Counted from the stretch's first letter, positions 13,690-22,224 are shown. The stretch is DNA of 43,497 nucleotides from a virus (IMGVR_UViG_3300036876_000124:1-43497); one strand, 5' to 3'. Translations and numbers: made by a program. Notes: a model not told the origin generated them from the letters alone.

Positions 13690-14562
13690 ATGCGTAAATT
13701 ATTTAGTTTGTTGATCATGCTGATGGTGGTTACTTTTGCTTTTCCTCAAGATGCCCCAGCTCCCCAATGCAAAAAGAAGGTTCCTCCTCACACAAAGAAT
13801 CTCAATGAAAATACAAACACGAACAAAAACAACAATCGAAACACGAATACCAACACCAACACAGCTACGGGTGGTGGGGCCGCTATTAACGAAAATGTAG
13901 GCACATCTGCATCTTCGGCTTTTACTCCGATGGGAAATAACACTGCTTCATGTCTCCAGTTTTATGGCTTGAGCGGACAGGGTGTGACTGGCGGGGGTGG
14001 TTTGGGTTTCTCTCGCGCCAATAAAGTTTGCCAACTGATGGAAATGGCGAACAGTTTTGCAAACCACGGCAATGATGTGGCCTATTGCAAAGAAATGGTT
14101 GTAGCAGCAAAGAAAGTGGATAAGCACACTACAATCACTTTTGATGACTGCAAGCCTCAACCTCCGTCTCTGGAATTGAGCGGTTCGCCTGTAGACACAA
14201 AGGGATCCGTAGAAAAAGATGAAATAGTAGAACCCCCTTTTAAGGGTAGTCTTGATAAACCCTATGTTGGTGAATTACTCGTTCCAAAAAGCCCCACAAC
14301 ATATTTTTTGGGATTTATTTCCAAGATGGATAATGTGGCGAAAGCGCGATTTGACGATACTATTCTGCGTTTGAAAAATCATGCAGATTCTTACATTACA
14401 TTAACCAGTGATGAATCCCATAAACATTTGGCGAGACAAATCGTTCAGTATTTCACAAATGCGGGGATTGATTCATATCGTATCTTATTGCGGGGAAATG
14501 ACGATGACGTGCGAGGAGTCTCTATTACATGGTTTGATAATCAGGGGACTATAGGGCAATAA
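13690..14562 (+). CDS. Secreted protein with OmpA-like C-terminal part
   Basis: The ATG at 13690 (AAGGAAGG upstream) gives a 290-residue protein with signal peptide MRKLFSLLIMLMVVTFAFPQ. Residues about 35-60 are a low-complexity Asn/Thr linker (ENTNTNKNNNRNTNTNTNTA). A middle domain carries spaced Cys (CLQFYG, KVCQLMEMA, VAYCKEM). The last 80 residues (HLARQIVQYFTNAGIDSYRI and LLRGNDDD) look like an OmpA-type peptidoglycan-binding end. I infer export and contact with the cell wall. The longer upstream frame runs through the tRNA and is not used. Confidence 0.6.
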   Translation: MRKLFSLLIMLMVVTFAFPQDAPAPQCKKKVPPHTKNLNENTNTNKNNNRNTNTNTNTATGGGAAINENVGTSASSAFTPMGNNTASCLQFYGLSGQGVTGGGGLGFSRANKVCQLMEMANSFANHGNDVAYCKEMVVAAKKVDKHTTITFDDCKPQPPSLELSGSPVDTKGSVEKDEIVEPPFKGSLDKPYVGELLVPKSPTTYFLGFISKMDNVAKARFDDTILRLKNHADSYITLTSDESHKHLARQIVQYFTNAGIDSYRILLRGNDDDVRGVSITWFDNQGTIGQ

Positions 14563-14672
14563 ATTTGATTGGTGTACCGGCAACGGTTTGGGGCAAAAAC
14601 ACCAAAAGCGGGTATCAGCTCCGATTATCCCGCTGCCACAAGGAACTAAGGGCTCCTTGGGCTGCAATCCTT

Positions 14673-14705
14673 ACTCCCGGGCTACCCTAGCCGGGAGTTA
14701 TTTGT
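14673..14705 (+). terminator. Terminator-like hairpin
   Basis: ACTCCCGGGCTA pairs with TAGCCGGGAGT with one bulged base, followed by TTATTT. It separates the secreted protein gene from the next small gene. A smaller hairpin AAGGA/TCCTT lies just before it (about 14640-14658). Confidence 0.65.
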
Positions 14706-14731
14706 GGTATACTCTTTACAAGGAGAAATTT

Positions 14732-15001
14732 ATGGTCTGTGATATCTGCGAACAAGAAATGCTAGAGGCTGATTCCTGTAAAAGTTGCCCAATCGTTATT
14801 GATGGGGAAGATTTTGAACCCGTCCCCTATGAAACGGATGATCCCAACCATAAGTGCCATGACTGCGGGGTTAAAGCCGGTGGATTCCATCATCCTGGCT
14901 GCGATATGGAGTGCTGTCCACGATGCGAAGGGCAGCTTATCAGTTGCGGGTGTTTGGAAGAGGAAGAGGAAGATGGTAAAGCTTCAAGATCGAGAGATTG
15001 A
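14732..15001 (+). CDS. Small multi-zinc-ribbon protein
   Basis: The start is the ATG at 14732 behind AAGGAG, not the longer upstream frame that crosses the terminator. It is 89 residues with CDIC, SCKSC, CHDCG, HHPGCDMECCPRC and CGC. The HHPGCDxExCPRC pattern is shared by many small phage and bacterial proteins of unknown function. The C-terminus is acidic, then basic. It overlaps the next gene by 29 bases. Confidence 0.7.
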   Translation: MVCDICEQEMLEADSCKSCPIVIDGEDFEPVPYETDDPNHKCHDCGVKAGGFHHPGCDMECCPRCEGQLISCGCLEEEEEDGKASRSRD

Positions 15002-15266
15002 GCGTTTGCGGCAGCTTCAATGGACGCTCCATCGGCTTGCCAAACCTTTCGTAGACCTCAAGGTAGACATCCTCAGTCGCGTGATTCCCACTATGCGGAT
15101 TTATGCTGATGGCAAAACGGAAACGATATATCCGCCTGAAGCAGTAGAGATGCTAGCGCAGGTGGATGAAATGTACCAGCGCGAAGTCGCTCGCGTAATC
15201 AAGAATGATTTCAGGGATTTTGAAGATGCTTTTTTACTGCAACTCGTCGCACCGCAAGCATCGTGA
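14973..15266 (+). CDS. Hypothetical helical protein
   Basis: A 97-residue protein. The ATG at 14973 lies behind GGAAGAGGAAGAGG. The longer frame from 14799 is a shadow of the zinc-ribbon gene. It is mostly helical and charged (LQDREIERLRQLQWTLHRLA), with no known motif. It is translationally linked to the upstream gene by overlap and followed 35 bases later by the PP2C gene. Confidence 0.6.
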   Translation: MVKLQDREIERLRQLQWTLHRLAKPFVDLKVDILSRVIPTMRIYADGKTETIYPPEAVEMLAQVDEMYQREVARVIKNDFRDFEDAFLLQLVAPQAS

Positions 15267-15301
15267 AAATCTAGCCGAAATTATCTAAACAGGAGATCAA
15301 A

Positions 15302-16186
15302 ATGAAATTTATTCCCCTAAAAACCGATGCTACAGCTAAGGGGCTACGCCCATATCAAGAAGATAGGGCGTTTGTGTCCATCATGCCTGAGGGTACACTC
15401 TTCGCTGTTTTTGATGGGCATGGCGGCGACGAAGTGTCTAAATTAGCTTGTGACGAACTGCCTGGAATTTTCGCGGATGAAATTAGTGAAGAAGGGGCTA
15501 ATCCTCGTTCCGCTTTATACATCGCTCTTGAGAAACTGAATGAACTCACAAAGCCCAAAGAAGCCGCCCCTTTGGACGATGAAGATATTAATTATGGATA
15601 CCGCGATTATCATTCAAACTCTGGGTCTACGGCTTCCCTGGTATTCGTGCCAGCAGACGGAAATACAGTGACTTGCGCGGTACTTGGCGATTCTCCTATC
15701 ATTATCCAAGACGCCAAGAAAAAAATTATCATTGGACCAGACCATAATGTTCGCACTAACGCAGAAGAAGCAGCGGCAGCAAAAGAGCGTGGTGGAGTAA
15801 TTTTTAATGGTTACATGTACGCAGAGGGTAGTAAGTTTAATGCCCCCGGTATTCAAATGGCGAGAGCTTTAGGAGACTGGGAATTCGGCAAAGCAATGTC
15901 GCATATTCCGGAAATTTTCGAAGCTCAAATCAACGCTAAAAGTTTTATTGTTGTAGCATCAGATGGCGTATTTGATCCAGCGCATGGCAACTTCAAAAAA
16001 GCCGCAAAAAAAGTAGTGAAGTTGGTTCGACAAGGAGCTAAAGCTGAAGATTTGGTTAAATACGCAACCGATCTTCCTACGGAAGATAATGCTACATGCA
16101 TAGTCATTCACTTTGAAAAATTTAAAAAGATGGTTGATCCAGAAATCAAATTACCTACAAGCTTGGTGGATTTACATGAAGAATGA
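15302..16186 (+). CDS. PP2C-type serine/threonine phosphatase
   Basis: A 294-residue protein with the PP2C motif series: RPYQEDR (16-22), FDGHGGDE (37-44), SGSTASLVF (about 107), AVLGDSP (about 129), RALGDWEFGK (about 188), ASDGVFD (219-225) and EDNATCIVI (about 261). The metal-binding aspartates are all present, so the enzyme should remove phosphate from Ser/Thr with Mn or Mg. The length is usual for a single-domain PP2C. AGGAG lies 7 bases upstream. Its end overlaps the next gene. It may counter host kinases or kinase-based defence, which is inference. Confidence 0.9.
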   Translation: MKFIPLKTDATAKGLRPYQEDRAFVSIMPEGTLFAVFDGHGGDEVSKLACDELPGIFADEISEEGANPRSALYIALEKLNELTKPKEAAPLDDEDINYGYRDYHSNSGSTASLVFVPADGNTVTCAVLGDSPIIIQDAKKKIIIGPDHNVRTNAEEAAAAKERGGVIFNGYMYAEGSKFNAPGIQMARALGDWEFGKAMSHIPEIFEAQINAKSFIVVASDGVFDPAHGNFKKAAKKVVKLVRQGAKAEDLVKYATDLPTEDNATCIVIHFEKFKKMVDPEIKLPTSLVDLHEE

Positions 16187-16616
16187 AGATAAACGTCCCC
16201 CGATGCCCAATAATTTTCAATGGTTTTCCATCTGCTCCGCACACTCATATGACCCTGCCTGTGGCGCTTGTAACACTGGTCGTTGGGTAAATGATGAATT
16301 CCATGAATTAGACCACTGGTTATATGATCATGATCCTAAACTATGGCGTAAATGGGCGAATCGTGAAACAAAAGAAGGTGATCCGGGGCATAAGGCACGA
16401 CATTTTCTTGAGAGTGTATTTCCAGGTCTACGTCCAAAACCCACAACCTCAGTAATTGCTACTAGCCAAACTGCGCCAGCGGCTTGTAATCGTCACTCGA
16501 ACTGTGAAGAAGCTATAGAAAAATGGCTAGCAGAACATCCAGGCATGAAACGATTGGATATCCCATTCTCTTTTCATTGTCATGATGACGAGTGCGAGGA
16601 TTGTTTTGGTTGTTAG
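16176..16616 (+). CDS. Cys/His-rich hypothetical protein
   Basis: A 146-residue protein starting at ATG 16176, overlapping the end of the phosphatase gene by 11 bases. It contains CSAHSYDPACGACNTGRW, an acidic-aromatic segment ELDHWLYDHDP and a C-terminal HCHDDECEDCFGC. It probably binds zinc. I do not know its function. The gene ends in TAG (16614-16616). Readthrough would run into further in-frame stops within the helicase gene, so TAG acts as a true stop here. Confidence 0.65.
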   Translation: MKNEDKRPPMPNNFQWFSICSAHSYDPACGACNTGRWVNDEFHELDHWLYDHDPKLWRKWANRETKEGDPGHKARHFLESVFPGLRPKPTTSVIATSQTAPAACNRHSNCEEAIEKWLAEHPGMKRLDIPFSFHCHDDECEDCFGC

Positions 16617-16636
16617 CTGCCGCAGTATTAGATAGA

Positions 16637-18655
16637 ATGCAGCTCAATGAAGAACAAACCCTCGCTGTTCAGCATCCTCAAGGTGAACCATCTGTTCTCA
16701 TAGCAGGGGCCGGTAGCGGTAAAACCCGCGTCATTACAGAACGTGTAAAATGGTTATTAGAACAAGGCGTCCTACCTCGGCGTATAGTAGTTATTACTTT
16801 TACTAATCGTGCCGCTAACGAACTTAAGGAACGACTGGAGTTAGGTAAAGTCTCCATTGATAAGGAACCCCGCGCCAGTACCATCCATAGTTTAGCTCTA
16901 TCAGGAATCCGCAAAAACCCTAAAGCCTTCGGACTGGCAGATAAAATAACCCCCTTAGATGAGTGGGATCAATCTCAATTAATGAAAAAAGTCATTGAGC
17001 GTTGGGGGGCGAAAAGGAACCAAGAAGTAGAAATAAAACCTATGACTATCTTGGAGAAAATAGGATTTCACCGCGCTCGTGGTGTGGGATTTAGAAACGA
17101 GTATACCAATACAGTCCACCAGAAAGCTCTCATAGAACACGCTGGTTACCACGCGCTTAGTGATGATTTTTTAGAGTTGTGGGGTCTGTTCGAGATTGAA
17201 AAATCGAAAATGAGTCTGGTAGATTTTGATGATATGCTTCATCTGTTTAACCGAAGAGCCAAAAATGATGGAGCCTGGATAAAAAGAGTTCAATCGCAAT
17301 TTGATCATGTCTTAGTGGATGAGGGGCAGGATCTATCAATTGTACAGTGGGAATTTGTCAACCATCTTCTGGGACAGGACAACAAAAATTTATGCGTAGT
17401 TGGGGATCAAAATCAGTCAATCTTTGGTTTTAATGGGTCATCCCCTGAGCTTCTTATGGAGTACTCCGAAGATTGGCGCGGAATTAAACCTCATCTATAT
17501 CGCATAGCTCGTAATCATAGGAGCATGAAAAATATTGTTTATCTGGCTAATAGGCTGCAAAAAACTATGACGCGGACCATACCCCTTCAAATGCAAACAT
17601 TTAGGGAAGAAGATGGGGAGATAAAAATCAAAGTAGCTTGTCTACCCGTGGACATCGCAAACAAAATTGCTGCTGAAATTCAAAAGGACGCCCAGAAGAA
17701 ACGGGATCCTATTCTATATAAAGAGAACGCGATCCTAGTTCGTAGCGCTATTCAAATTCGAGATTTGGAAGGGGAGCTAGTAAGAAGGCGCATACCTTAT
17801 ATTGTGAGGGGCGGTAGGGGGCTTCTGGCAACAGAAGAAGTACGAGATATTTTGGGGTATTTGCGTTTGGCGTCTAACCGTAAAGATTTTACAGCTTTCT
17901 CTCGCTGCTGCGCTGTCCCTCGATGCGGTGTGGGGGAAGTGGCTTTAAATAAACTGCGTATTGAAGCTAATAAAACTTGTGATGGAGATTTGTTAGAAGC
18001 CGCTAAAGCGGAACCTAAACTACACAATTTGATTAGCATCATCGACCAAATCACTGTATTTAAAGACACTCCTGTAGACGCTTTAGACAAACTTTTATCG
18101 CTGTTTGACTACCGTAAATACATCGGAGTGAAGTACGCGAAAGATAAAGAGAAAGCAAAAATAAAACAAGAAAATATTGATCGTTTTGTATTGATGGTAA
18201 TGGCCATTACTGAAGATACAAATTTAACCCTGGATGATCTGATTTTTCAAATGGTACTGGATAGACCAAAGGGTGACGATACAGAAAAAGTCTTGTATGA
18301 ACAGCAACTCGCCACTGGAGAATTAACACAGGAACAATTCGACCAGAAGATGGATGAGTTGAAAAATGGTAGTGTGACAATTAGTACTATTCACGCCTCC
18401 AAAGGTTTGGAGTGGAAGAGAGTTTTCGTTACGAATCTTGTTGAGGGGTCATTGCCCCACAGATTCTCTATGGGGTCGGATGAAGAAATTGAGGAGGAGA
18501 GACGCCTTGCATATGTCGCCTGCACCAGGGCAAAAGATACCCTAGTTCTCTGTATACCGGAGAAAGCGCAAATGCAAGCAAACACAGTACGTTTAGCCCC
18601 ATCCAGATTTTTGGAAGAAATTGGTATCGTTCCTGAAAAACCTGCATCAAAATAG
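16637..18655 (+). CDS. UvrD/PcrA-like superfamily 1 DNA helicase
   Basis: A 672-residue protein. The ATG at 16637 is chosen because MQLNEEQTLAVQ is the usual UvrD N-terminus. The longer frame adds a spurious hydrophobic stretch. Motifs are in order: Walker A GAGSGKT (24-30), TFTNRAANELKERL (Ia), VDEGQDLS (II, about 226), GDQNQSIFGF (III, about 255), RNHRS (IV), TISTIHASKGLEW (V, about 580) and YVACTRAKD (VI, about 625). It should unwind DNA 3'-5' using ATP in phage replication or repair. It ends in TAG, with TAA ten codons later. There is no clear Shine-Dalgarno site, but CAGTATTAGATAGAAT precedes the ATG. Confidence 0.92.
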   Translation: MQLNEEQTLAVQHPQGEPSVLIAGAGSGKTRVITERVKWLLEQGVLPRRIVVITFTNRAANELKERLELGKVSIDKEPRASTIHSLALSGIRKNPKAFGLADKITPLDEWDQSQLMKKVIERWGAKRNQEVEIKPMTILEKIGFHRARGVGFRNEYTNTVHQKALIEHAGYHALSDDFLELWGLFEIEKSKMSLVDFDDMLHLFNRRAKNDGAWIKRVQSQFDHVLVDEGQDLSIVQWEFVNHLLGQDNKNLCVVGDQNQSIFGFNGSSPELLMEYSEDWRGIKPHLYRIARNHRSMKNIVYLANRLQKTMTRTIPLQMQTFREEDGEIKIKVACLPVDIANKIAAEIQKDAQKKRDPILYKENAILVRSAIQIRDLEGELVRRRIPYIVRGGRGLLATEEVRDILGYLRLASNRKDFTAFSRCCAVPRCGVGEVALNKLRIEANKTCDGDLLEAAKAEPKLHNLISIIDQITVFKDTPVDALDKLLSLFDYRKYIGVKYAKDKEKAKIKQENIDRFVLMVMAITEDTNLTLDDLIFQMVLDRPKGDDTEKVLYEQQLATGELTQEQFDQKMDELKNGSVTISTIHASKGLEWKRVFVTNLVEGSLPHRFSMGSDEEIEEERRLAYVACTRAKDTLVLCIPEKAQMQANTVRLAPSRFLEEIGIVPEKPASK

Positions 18656-18702
18656 TATGAAAGAAGCAATACTTTTCTGGTATAATAAATAAGGAGTTTC
18701 GT

Positions 18703-18783
18703 ATGTCATGGCCTGATGCGTTGGTAGCAGTTGCGGGAATCTGTGCTTGGGTGTTTTGGATATATCTGCTGTACAGGGATTAA
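18703..18783 (+). CDS. 26-residue membrane peptide
   Basis: MSWPDALVAVAGICAWVFWI then YLLYRD, one hydrophobic helix. AAGGAG lies upstream, and a TATAAT box at 18681-18686 may drive it. The stop TAA overlaps the next ATG (TAATG). Such peptides are common in phages. Role unknown. Confidence 0.5.
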   Translation: MSWPDALVAVAGICAWVFWIYLLYRD

Positions 18784-18852
18784 TGGCTATTCTAATGCTT
18801 GGTCAAGTATTTTTGAAACTGTGTGAAGATGATTAGAAGGTGTTAGAATAAT
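18784..18852 (+). CDS. Possible tiny ORF with internal TAG
   Basis: MAILMLGQVFLKLCEDD, then TAG (18835-18837), four more codons and TAA. The start overlaps the preceding stop (TAATG). It is only weakly supported, and is listed because of the amber-then-ochre ending. Confidence 0.25.
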
Positions 18853-18869
18853 TTAGTGATGGAGAAACC

Positions 18870-19034
18870 ATGGCACGCCTGTACGTACTTTTATTTTTTG
18901 TAGCTCTTATCTTCGTTATTTTTTTCATTCTCAGTCATTCATGGTTTGTTATGAGCGCTTTTACAATGTTAAGTGGGGCATTGATTGTATTTTGTGTTGT
19001 TTGGATAATCGCCTACATTACTAGACGGAGATGA
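18870..19034 (+). CDS. Two-helix membrane protein
   Basis: A 54-residue protein with helices at about 4-22 and 27-50, ending in TRRR, behind GATGGAG. Its TGA (19032-19034) is directly followed, in the +1 frame, by an open stretch to 19245 (DGDEVSYDKNNKIFECGEFF and then a further membrane helix). No start codon is available for that stretch. The two may be one gene split by a frameshift. Confidence 0.55.
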   Translation: MARLYVLLFFVALIFVIFFILSHSWFVMSAFTMLSGALIVFCVVWIIAYITRRR

Positions 19035-19245
19035 AGTATCTTATGATAAAAACAATAAAATCTTTGAGTGTGGGGAGTTTTTTGCCGCTGTCTATGCCGC
19101 TATACGTTATCACTGGACTCATAATTTTTGGGAAAGTTTTTTTCTATTCGTGTTTGGTTGGTTTCTGTTAGATTTGCTGTTCTATTTGGGCGGTAAGGTC
19201 GAGACTTTGATTTCATTTTTCGAAAGGAAACGCAATGTTAAATAA
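19009..19245 (+). pseudogene. Open frame with membrane helix and no start codon
   Basis: The frame from after TAA 19006-19008 to TAA 19243-19245 encodes DGDEVSYDKNNKIFECGEFF, RYHWTHNFWESFFLFVFGWF and LISFFERKRNVK. It reads like native protein and ends by overlapping the NadM gene start (19235). No ATG, GTG or TTG occurs in it before the conserved-looking part. I infer that it is the C-terminal half of 18870-19034 after a +1 shift, or a gene that lost its start. Confidence 0.45.
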
Positions 19246-20164
19246 ACCATCTTACGGTATTTGCGTTGGGCGATTTCAAGTTAATGATCTTCACGAAGGT
19301 CACATGGAGTTGTTTCGTCAAATCAGCGCGAGACACAACGGCGTAATAGTATTCGTAGGCAAAGCCCCCGCTGGACTCACTCAAGACAATCCTTTAACCT
19401 TTGAAGCACGTAGAGCGATGATCAACGCCAAGTTCCCGAATTTTACAGTACTTCCGCTTATGGACACCAAAACCGATGAGCAGTGGAGCGCTGATTTGGA
19501 TACCGCGATTAAGTCTGTTGTGGATTTTGGGGATGTCACTCTTTATGGGGGAAGGGACTCTTTTGTACCCCATTATTCTGGGCAATACAAGCCCGTGGAA
19601 CTCGCTCTACCCACGCAGAGTGTCAGCGGTACGGATATTCGTAAAGATGTTTCCAATAAAGTGATTGAGTCATCAGAATTTCGTGCGGGTATGATATACG
19701 CCCTGCACCATTTATGGCCGGTGCTATTGCCTTGCGTAGATATCGCTATCTTCAATCAGGATTATACTCAAGTACTTTTAGGGCGGAAGCCCGGAGAAAA
19801 AGAATTCCGGTTTGTTGGGGGGCACGCTGAAAAGAAACACGGCAGCTATGAAATCGGGGCTCGCTATGAAGTGCTGGAAGAAGCAACGGTTGAGCCTGGT
19901 GCTATGCAATACATAGGATCAGCAGTTATTGATGACTGGCGTTATCGAACGGTAGACAGAGGTATTATGACCGCCTTTTTTGCTACCACTGTCAGCAACC
20001 AAGCCTCGCATCCAAACGATGACATAGTAGAAACTCGTTGGTTTGATGTAGATAAATTAAAACAATCGGATTTTGTGGACACGCATCATATACTATATAA
20101 AATGATGATGGCGTGGTTAGTAAAACGATCCGTAAAGGAGAATTATGGAACCGCTAAAGCTTAA
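19235..20164 (+). CDS. nadM: Bifunctional NMN adenylyltransferase / Nudix hydrolase
   Basis: A 309-residue protein with two domains. Residues 1-175 are a nucleotidyltransferase with GICVGRFQVNDLHEGH (HxGH at 20-23) and SGTDIRK (about 131-137), which joins NMN and ATP to NAD+. Residues about 180-300 are a Nudix domain with GGHAEKKHGSYEIGARYEVL followed by EEA (about 196-218), likely an ADP-ribose pyrophosphatase. This order matches the known bacterial and phage NadM-Nudix enzymes. GAAAGGAAA lies upstream. The end overlaps the next gene by 20 bases, so the two enzymes are made together. Confidence 0.9.
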   Translation: MLNKPSYGICVGRFQVNDLHEGHMELFRQISARHNGVIVFVGKAPAGLTQDNPLTFEARRAMINAKFPNFTVLPLMDTKTDEQWSADLDTAIKSVVDFGDVTLYGGRDSFVPHYSGQYKPVELALPTQSVSGTDIRKDVSNKVIESSEFRAGMIYALHHLWPVLLPCVDIAIFNQDYTQVLLGRKPGEKEFRFVGGHAEKKHGSYEIGARYEVLEEATVEPGAMQYIGSAVIDDWRYRTVDRGIMTAFFATTVSNQASHPNDDIVETRWFDVDKLKQSDFVDTHHILYKMMMAWLVKRSVKENYGTAKA

Positions 20165-21581
20165 TCCGATTTGGAATACAGACAGCTATAAATTAGGTCA
20201 CTGGTCTCAGTATCCTCCGGATACCAAGCATGTATACTCACACTTGATGTCTCGTGGCGGGTTCTGGAAGCATACTCTATTTACTGGTCTTCAAGGTATT
20301 TTGAAAGCCAACTATACGGGCGTGGTTTTCAATGAAGCCGATGTGAAAGAAGCCCGCGAACTATCTGCACTGCATTTTGGGTCTGACACAGTGTTTAACA
20401 ATGCTGGTTGGCTGCGCCTTCTGGAAAAGCATGGGGGCAAGTTGCCTCTTCGTGTTCGGGCACCAAAAGAAGGTAAGCTCATTCCGGTAAAAAATGCCTT
20501 GATGACTATTGAAAATACTGATCCGGAATTCCCATGGTTGACCAACTGGGCCGAGACCCTATTGCTCCAGATATGGTATCCGGTCACTGTTGGGACTTTG
20601 TCTTTTGAAATTCGTCAAGCCATCGGAAAAGATCTGGTGCGCACTGGGAATCCTAATTTGATCGATTACAAACTACATGATTTTGGTTTTCGTGGGGTTT
20701 CATCCAAAGAATCAGCAGCTATCGGCGGAGCAGCCCACTTGTTCAATTTCCACGGCACAGATACCTTGGCCGCGATTTCATACCTGCGCCAATATTACAA
20801 GGCCCAAATGCCTGGAAATTCCATTCCAGCCATGGAACACAGCACAGTGACTTCTTGGGGTAAGGATCATGAGACAGATGCTTACCGTAATATGCTTACA
20901 AAGAACCCTACGGGGCTTGCGGCTTGTGTGGTAGATTCTTATGATACTATTAACGCGGTGGATGTAATTTTTGGGGATACTCTCCGAGAGATGGTTTTAC
21001 GGCGCTCCGGTACTGTAGTTTTACGCCCGGATTCAGGCGACCCCACACAAATTCTTGAGGATATTTTCAATTCGGTATCTAACAAATTTGGGTTTGAGAC
21101 CAATACCAAGGGCTGGAAGGTGTTGCCTTCTGTAATTCGTGCTATTCAAGGTGATGGGGTTAACTATCAGAACATTTTGCGCATCAACTCACACCTTATT
21201 CGCGCTGGCTGGTCAATGGATAATCTCGCATTCGGAATGGGTGGTGCTTTATTACAGCAACAGAATCGAGACACCCAACGTTTTGCTATCAAATGCAGCG
21301 CTATCAATCGAGCGGGTGTTTGGTCTCCGGTTTACAAAGACCCAAAGACTGATCCCGGTAAGGCGTCTATTGGTGGAAGACTCAGTTTGGTGGATCGTGA
21401 TGTAAACCATTCAGGAGATTATGTTACTCAAGTCTCTGATGACAATGATTCTTATGGTAACGAGCTTGATGTGGTTTTTGAGGACGGAGTTCTCAAGAAA
21501 GAATACACATACGATGAAGTTTGGGCTCAATGCCGCAAAGCCGATCGTTACTCAGAAGAGGCACAGGAAGCATTCGCCTAA
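20145..21581 (+). CDS. nadV: Nicotinamide phosphoribosyltransferase
   Basis: A 478-residue protein, the usual length for NAMPT/NadV. Clear signatures are NPIWNTDSYKLGHWSQYP near the N-terminus, DFGFRGVSSKESAAIGGAAH, PAMEHSTVTSWG, VVDSYD and VVLRPDSGDP (phosphate/PRPP binding). It makes NMN from nicotinamide and PRPP. Together with the upstream NMN adenylyltransferase it completes a two-step route from nicotinamide to NAD+, as in phage NAD+ reconstitution pathway 2. AAAGGAG lies within the preceding gene. Confidence 0.93.
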   Translation: MEPLKLNPIWNTDSYKLGHWSQYPPDTKHVYSHLMSRGGFWKHTLFTGLQGILKANYTGVVFNEADVKEARELSALHFGSDTVFNNAGWLRLLEKHGGKLPLRVRAPKEGKLIPVKNALMTIENTDPEFPWLTNWAETLLLQIWYPVTVGTLSFEIRQAIGKDLVRTGNPNLIDYKLHDFGFRGVSSKESAAIGGAAHLFNFHGTDTLAAISYLRQYYKAQMPGNSIPAMEHSTVTSWGKDHETDAYRNMLTKNPTGLAACVVDSYDTINAVDVIFGDTLREMVLRRSGTVVLRPDSGDPTQILEDIFNSVSNKFGFETNTKGWKVLPSVIRAIQGDGVNYQNILRINSHLIRAGWSMDNLAFGMGGALLQQQNRDTQRFAIKCSAINRAGVWSPVYKDPKTDPGKASIGGRLSLVDRDVNHSGDYVTQVSDDNDSYGNELDVVFEDGVLKKEYTYDEVWAQCRKADRYSEEAQEAFA

Positions 21582-21591
21582 TTAAATTCAA

Positions 21592-22224
21592 ATGACAACC
21601 TACTATAAGCTCACGACGCAGGAAGGAATGACCCAAAACAATACTCAATGGGGAGAGAATGTAACTCATGAGGCTACGGGAGACATTAAACAAGATTTGT
21701 GCTCCGATGCATGGATACATGCTTACACTCATCCTCTACTCGCCGTGTTTATGAACCCGGTTCATGCGAGGATAAAAAATCCCATCCTTTGGGAAGGAAA
21801 GGGAGAAGGGGAGGCAAAATTCGAATCCGAAAAATGCGGGTTCAGAAAATTCACTACGCTTCGACAAATTCCTCTTCCCGAAGTAACCGATGTTCAAAAA
21901 ATAACCTTTGGTATTCTCTGTGTTAAAGAAGTTTACAAAGACCCAAGTTGGAATCAGTGGGCAGATAAATGGTTAAGCGGGGAAGATCGTACTGAAGCTT
22001 CTGCTGCTGCTAATGCTTATTATGCTGCTAATGCTGCTAATGCTGCTAATGCTGCTGCTTATGCTGCTGCTTCTAATGCTGCTGATGCTGCTTATGCTGC
22101 TTCTAATGCTGCTAAGTATGCTGATGCTGCTGCTTATGCTGCTTATGCTGCTGATGCTGCTGCTTCTAAAGGCAAAGAATTAGATTTTGTTTCGATTGCC
22201 CTTAAAGCTGTAAAGGAGCTATAA
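21592..22224 (+). CDS. Ala-rich repeat protein, paralogue 1
   Basis: A 210-residue protein. Residues 1-130 form a globular domain (YYKLTTQEGMTQNNTQWGEN, HAYTHPLLAVFMNPVHAR, DKWLSGEDRTEAS) seen in many phage proteins with an N-terminal domain and Ala-rich tail (DUF7666-like, from memory). Residues about 135-195 are a low-complexity run of Ala with Asn, Tyr, Asp and Ser, encoded by GCTGCT-type repeats. The end GKELDFVSIALKAVKEL is conserved in the second copy at 24356. The start is 10 bases after the NadV stop. Function unknown. Confidence 0.75.
   Translation: MTTYYKLTTQEGMTQNNTQWGENVTHEATGDIKQDLCSDAWIHAYTHPLLAVFMNPVHARIKNPILWEGKGEGEAKFESEKCGFRKFTTLRQIPLPEVTDVQKITFGILCVKEVYKDPSWNQWADKWLSGEDRTEASAAANAYYAANAANAANAAAYAAASNAADAAYAASNAAKYADAAAYAAYAADAAASKGKELDFVSIALKAVKEL
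22002..22170 (+). repeat. GCTGCT-type trinucleotide/hexamer repeat tract
   Basis: The coding strand alternates GCT GCT with AAT, TAT, GAT or TCT over about 170 bases. It is prone to slippage and encodes the Ala-rich segment of the 21592 gene. A shorter version lies in the paralogue at about 24772-24880. Confidence 0.85.

Noticed and set aside
22002-22170. CRISPR-like reading of the GCTGCT tract
   Set aside because: The repeats are 3- and 6-base coding units in an Ala-rich protein, without spacers.
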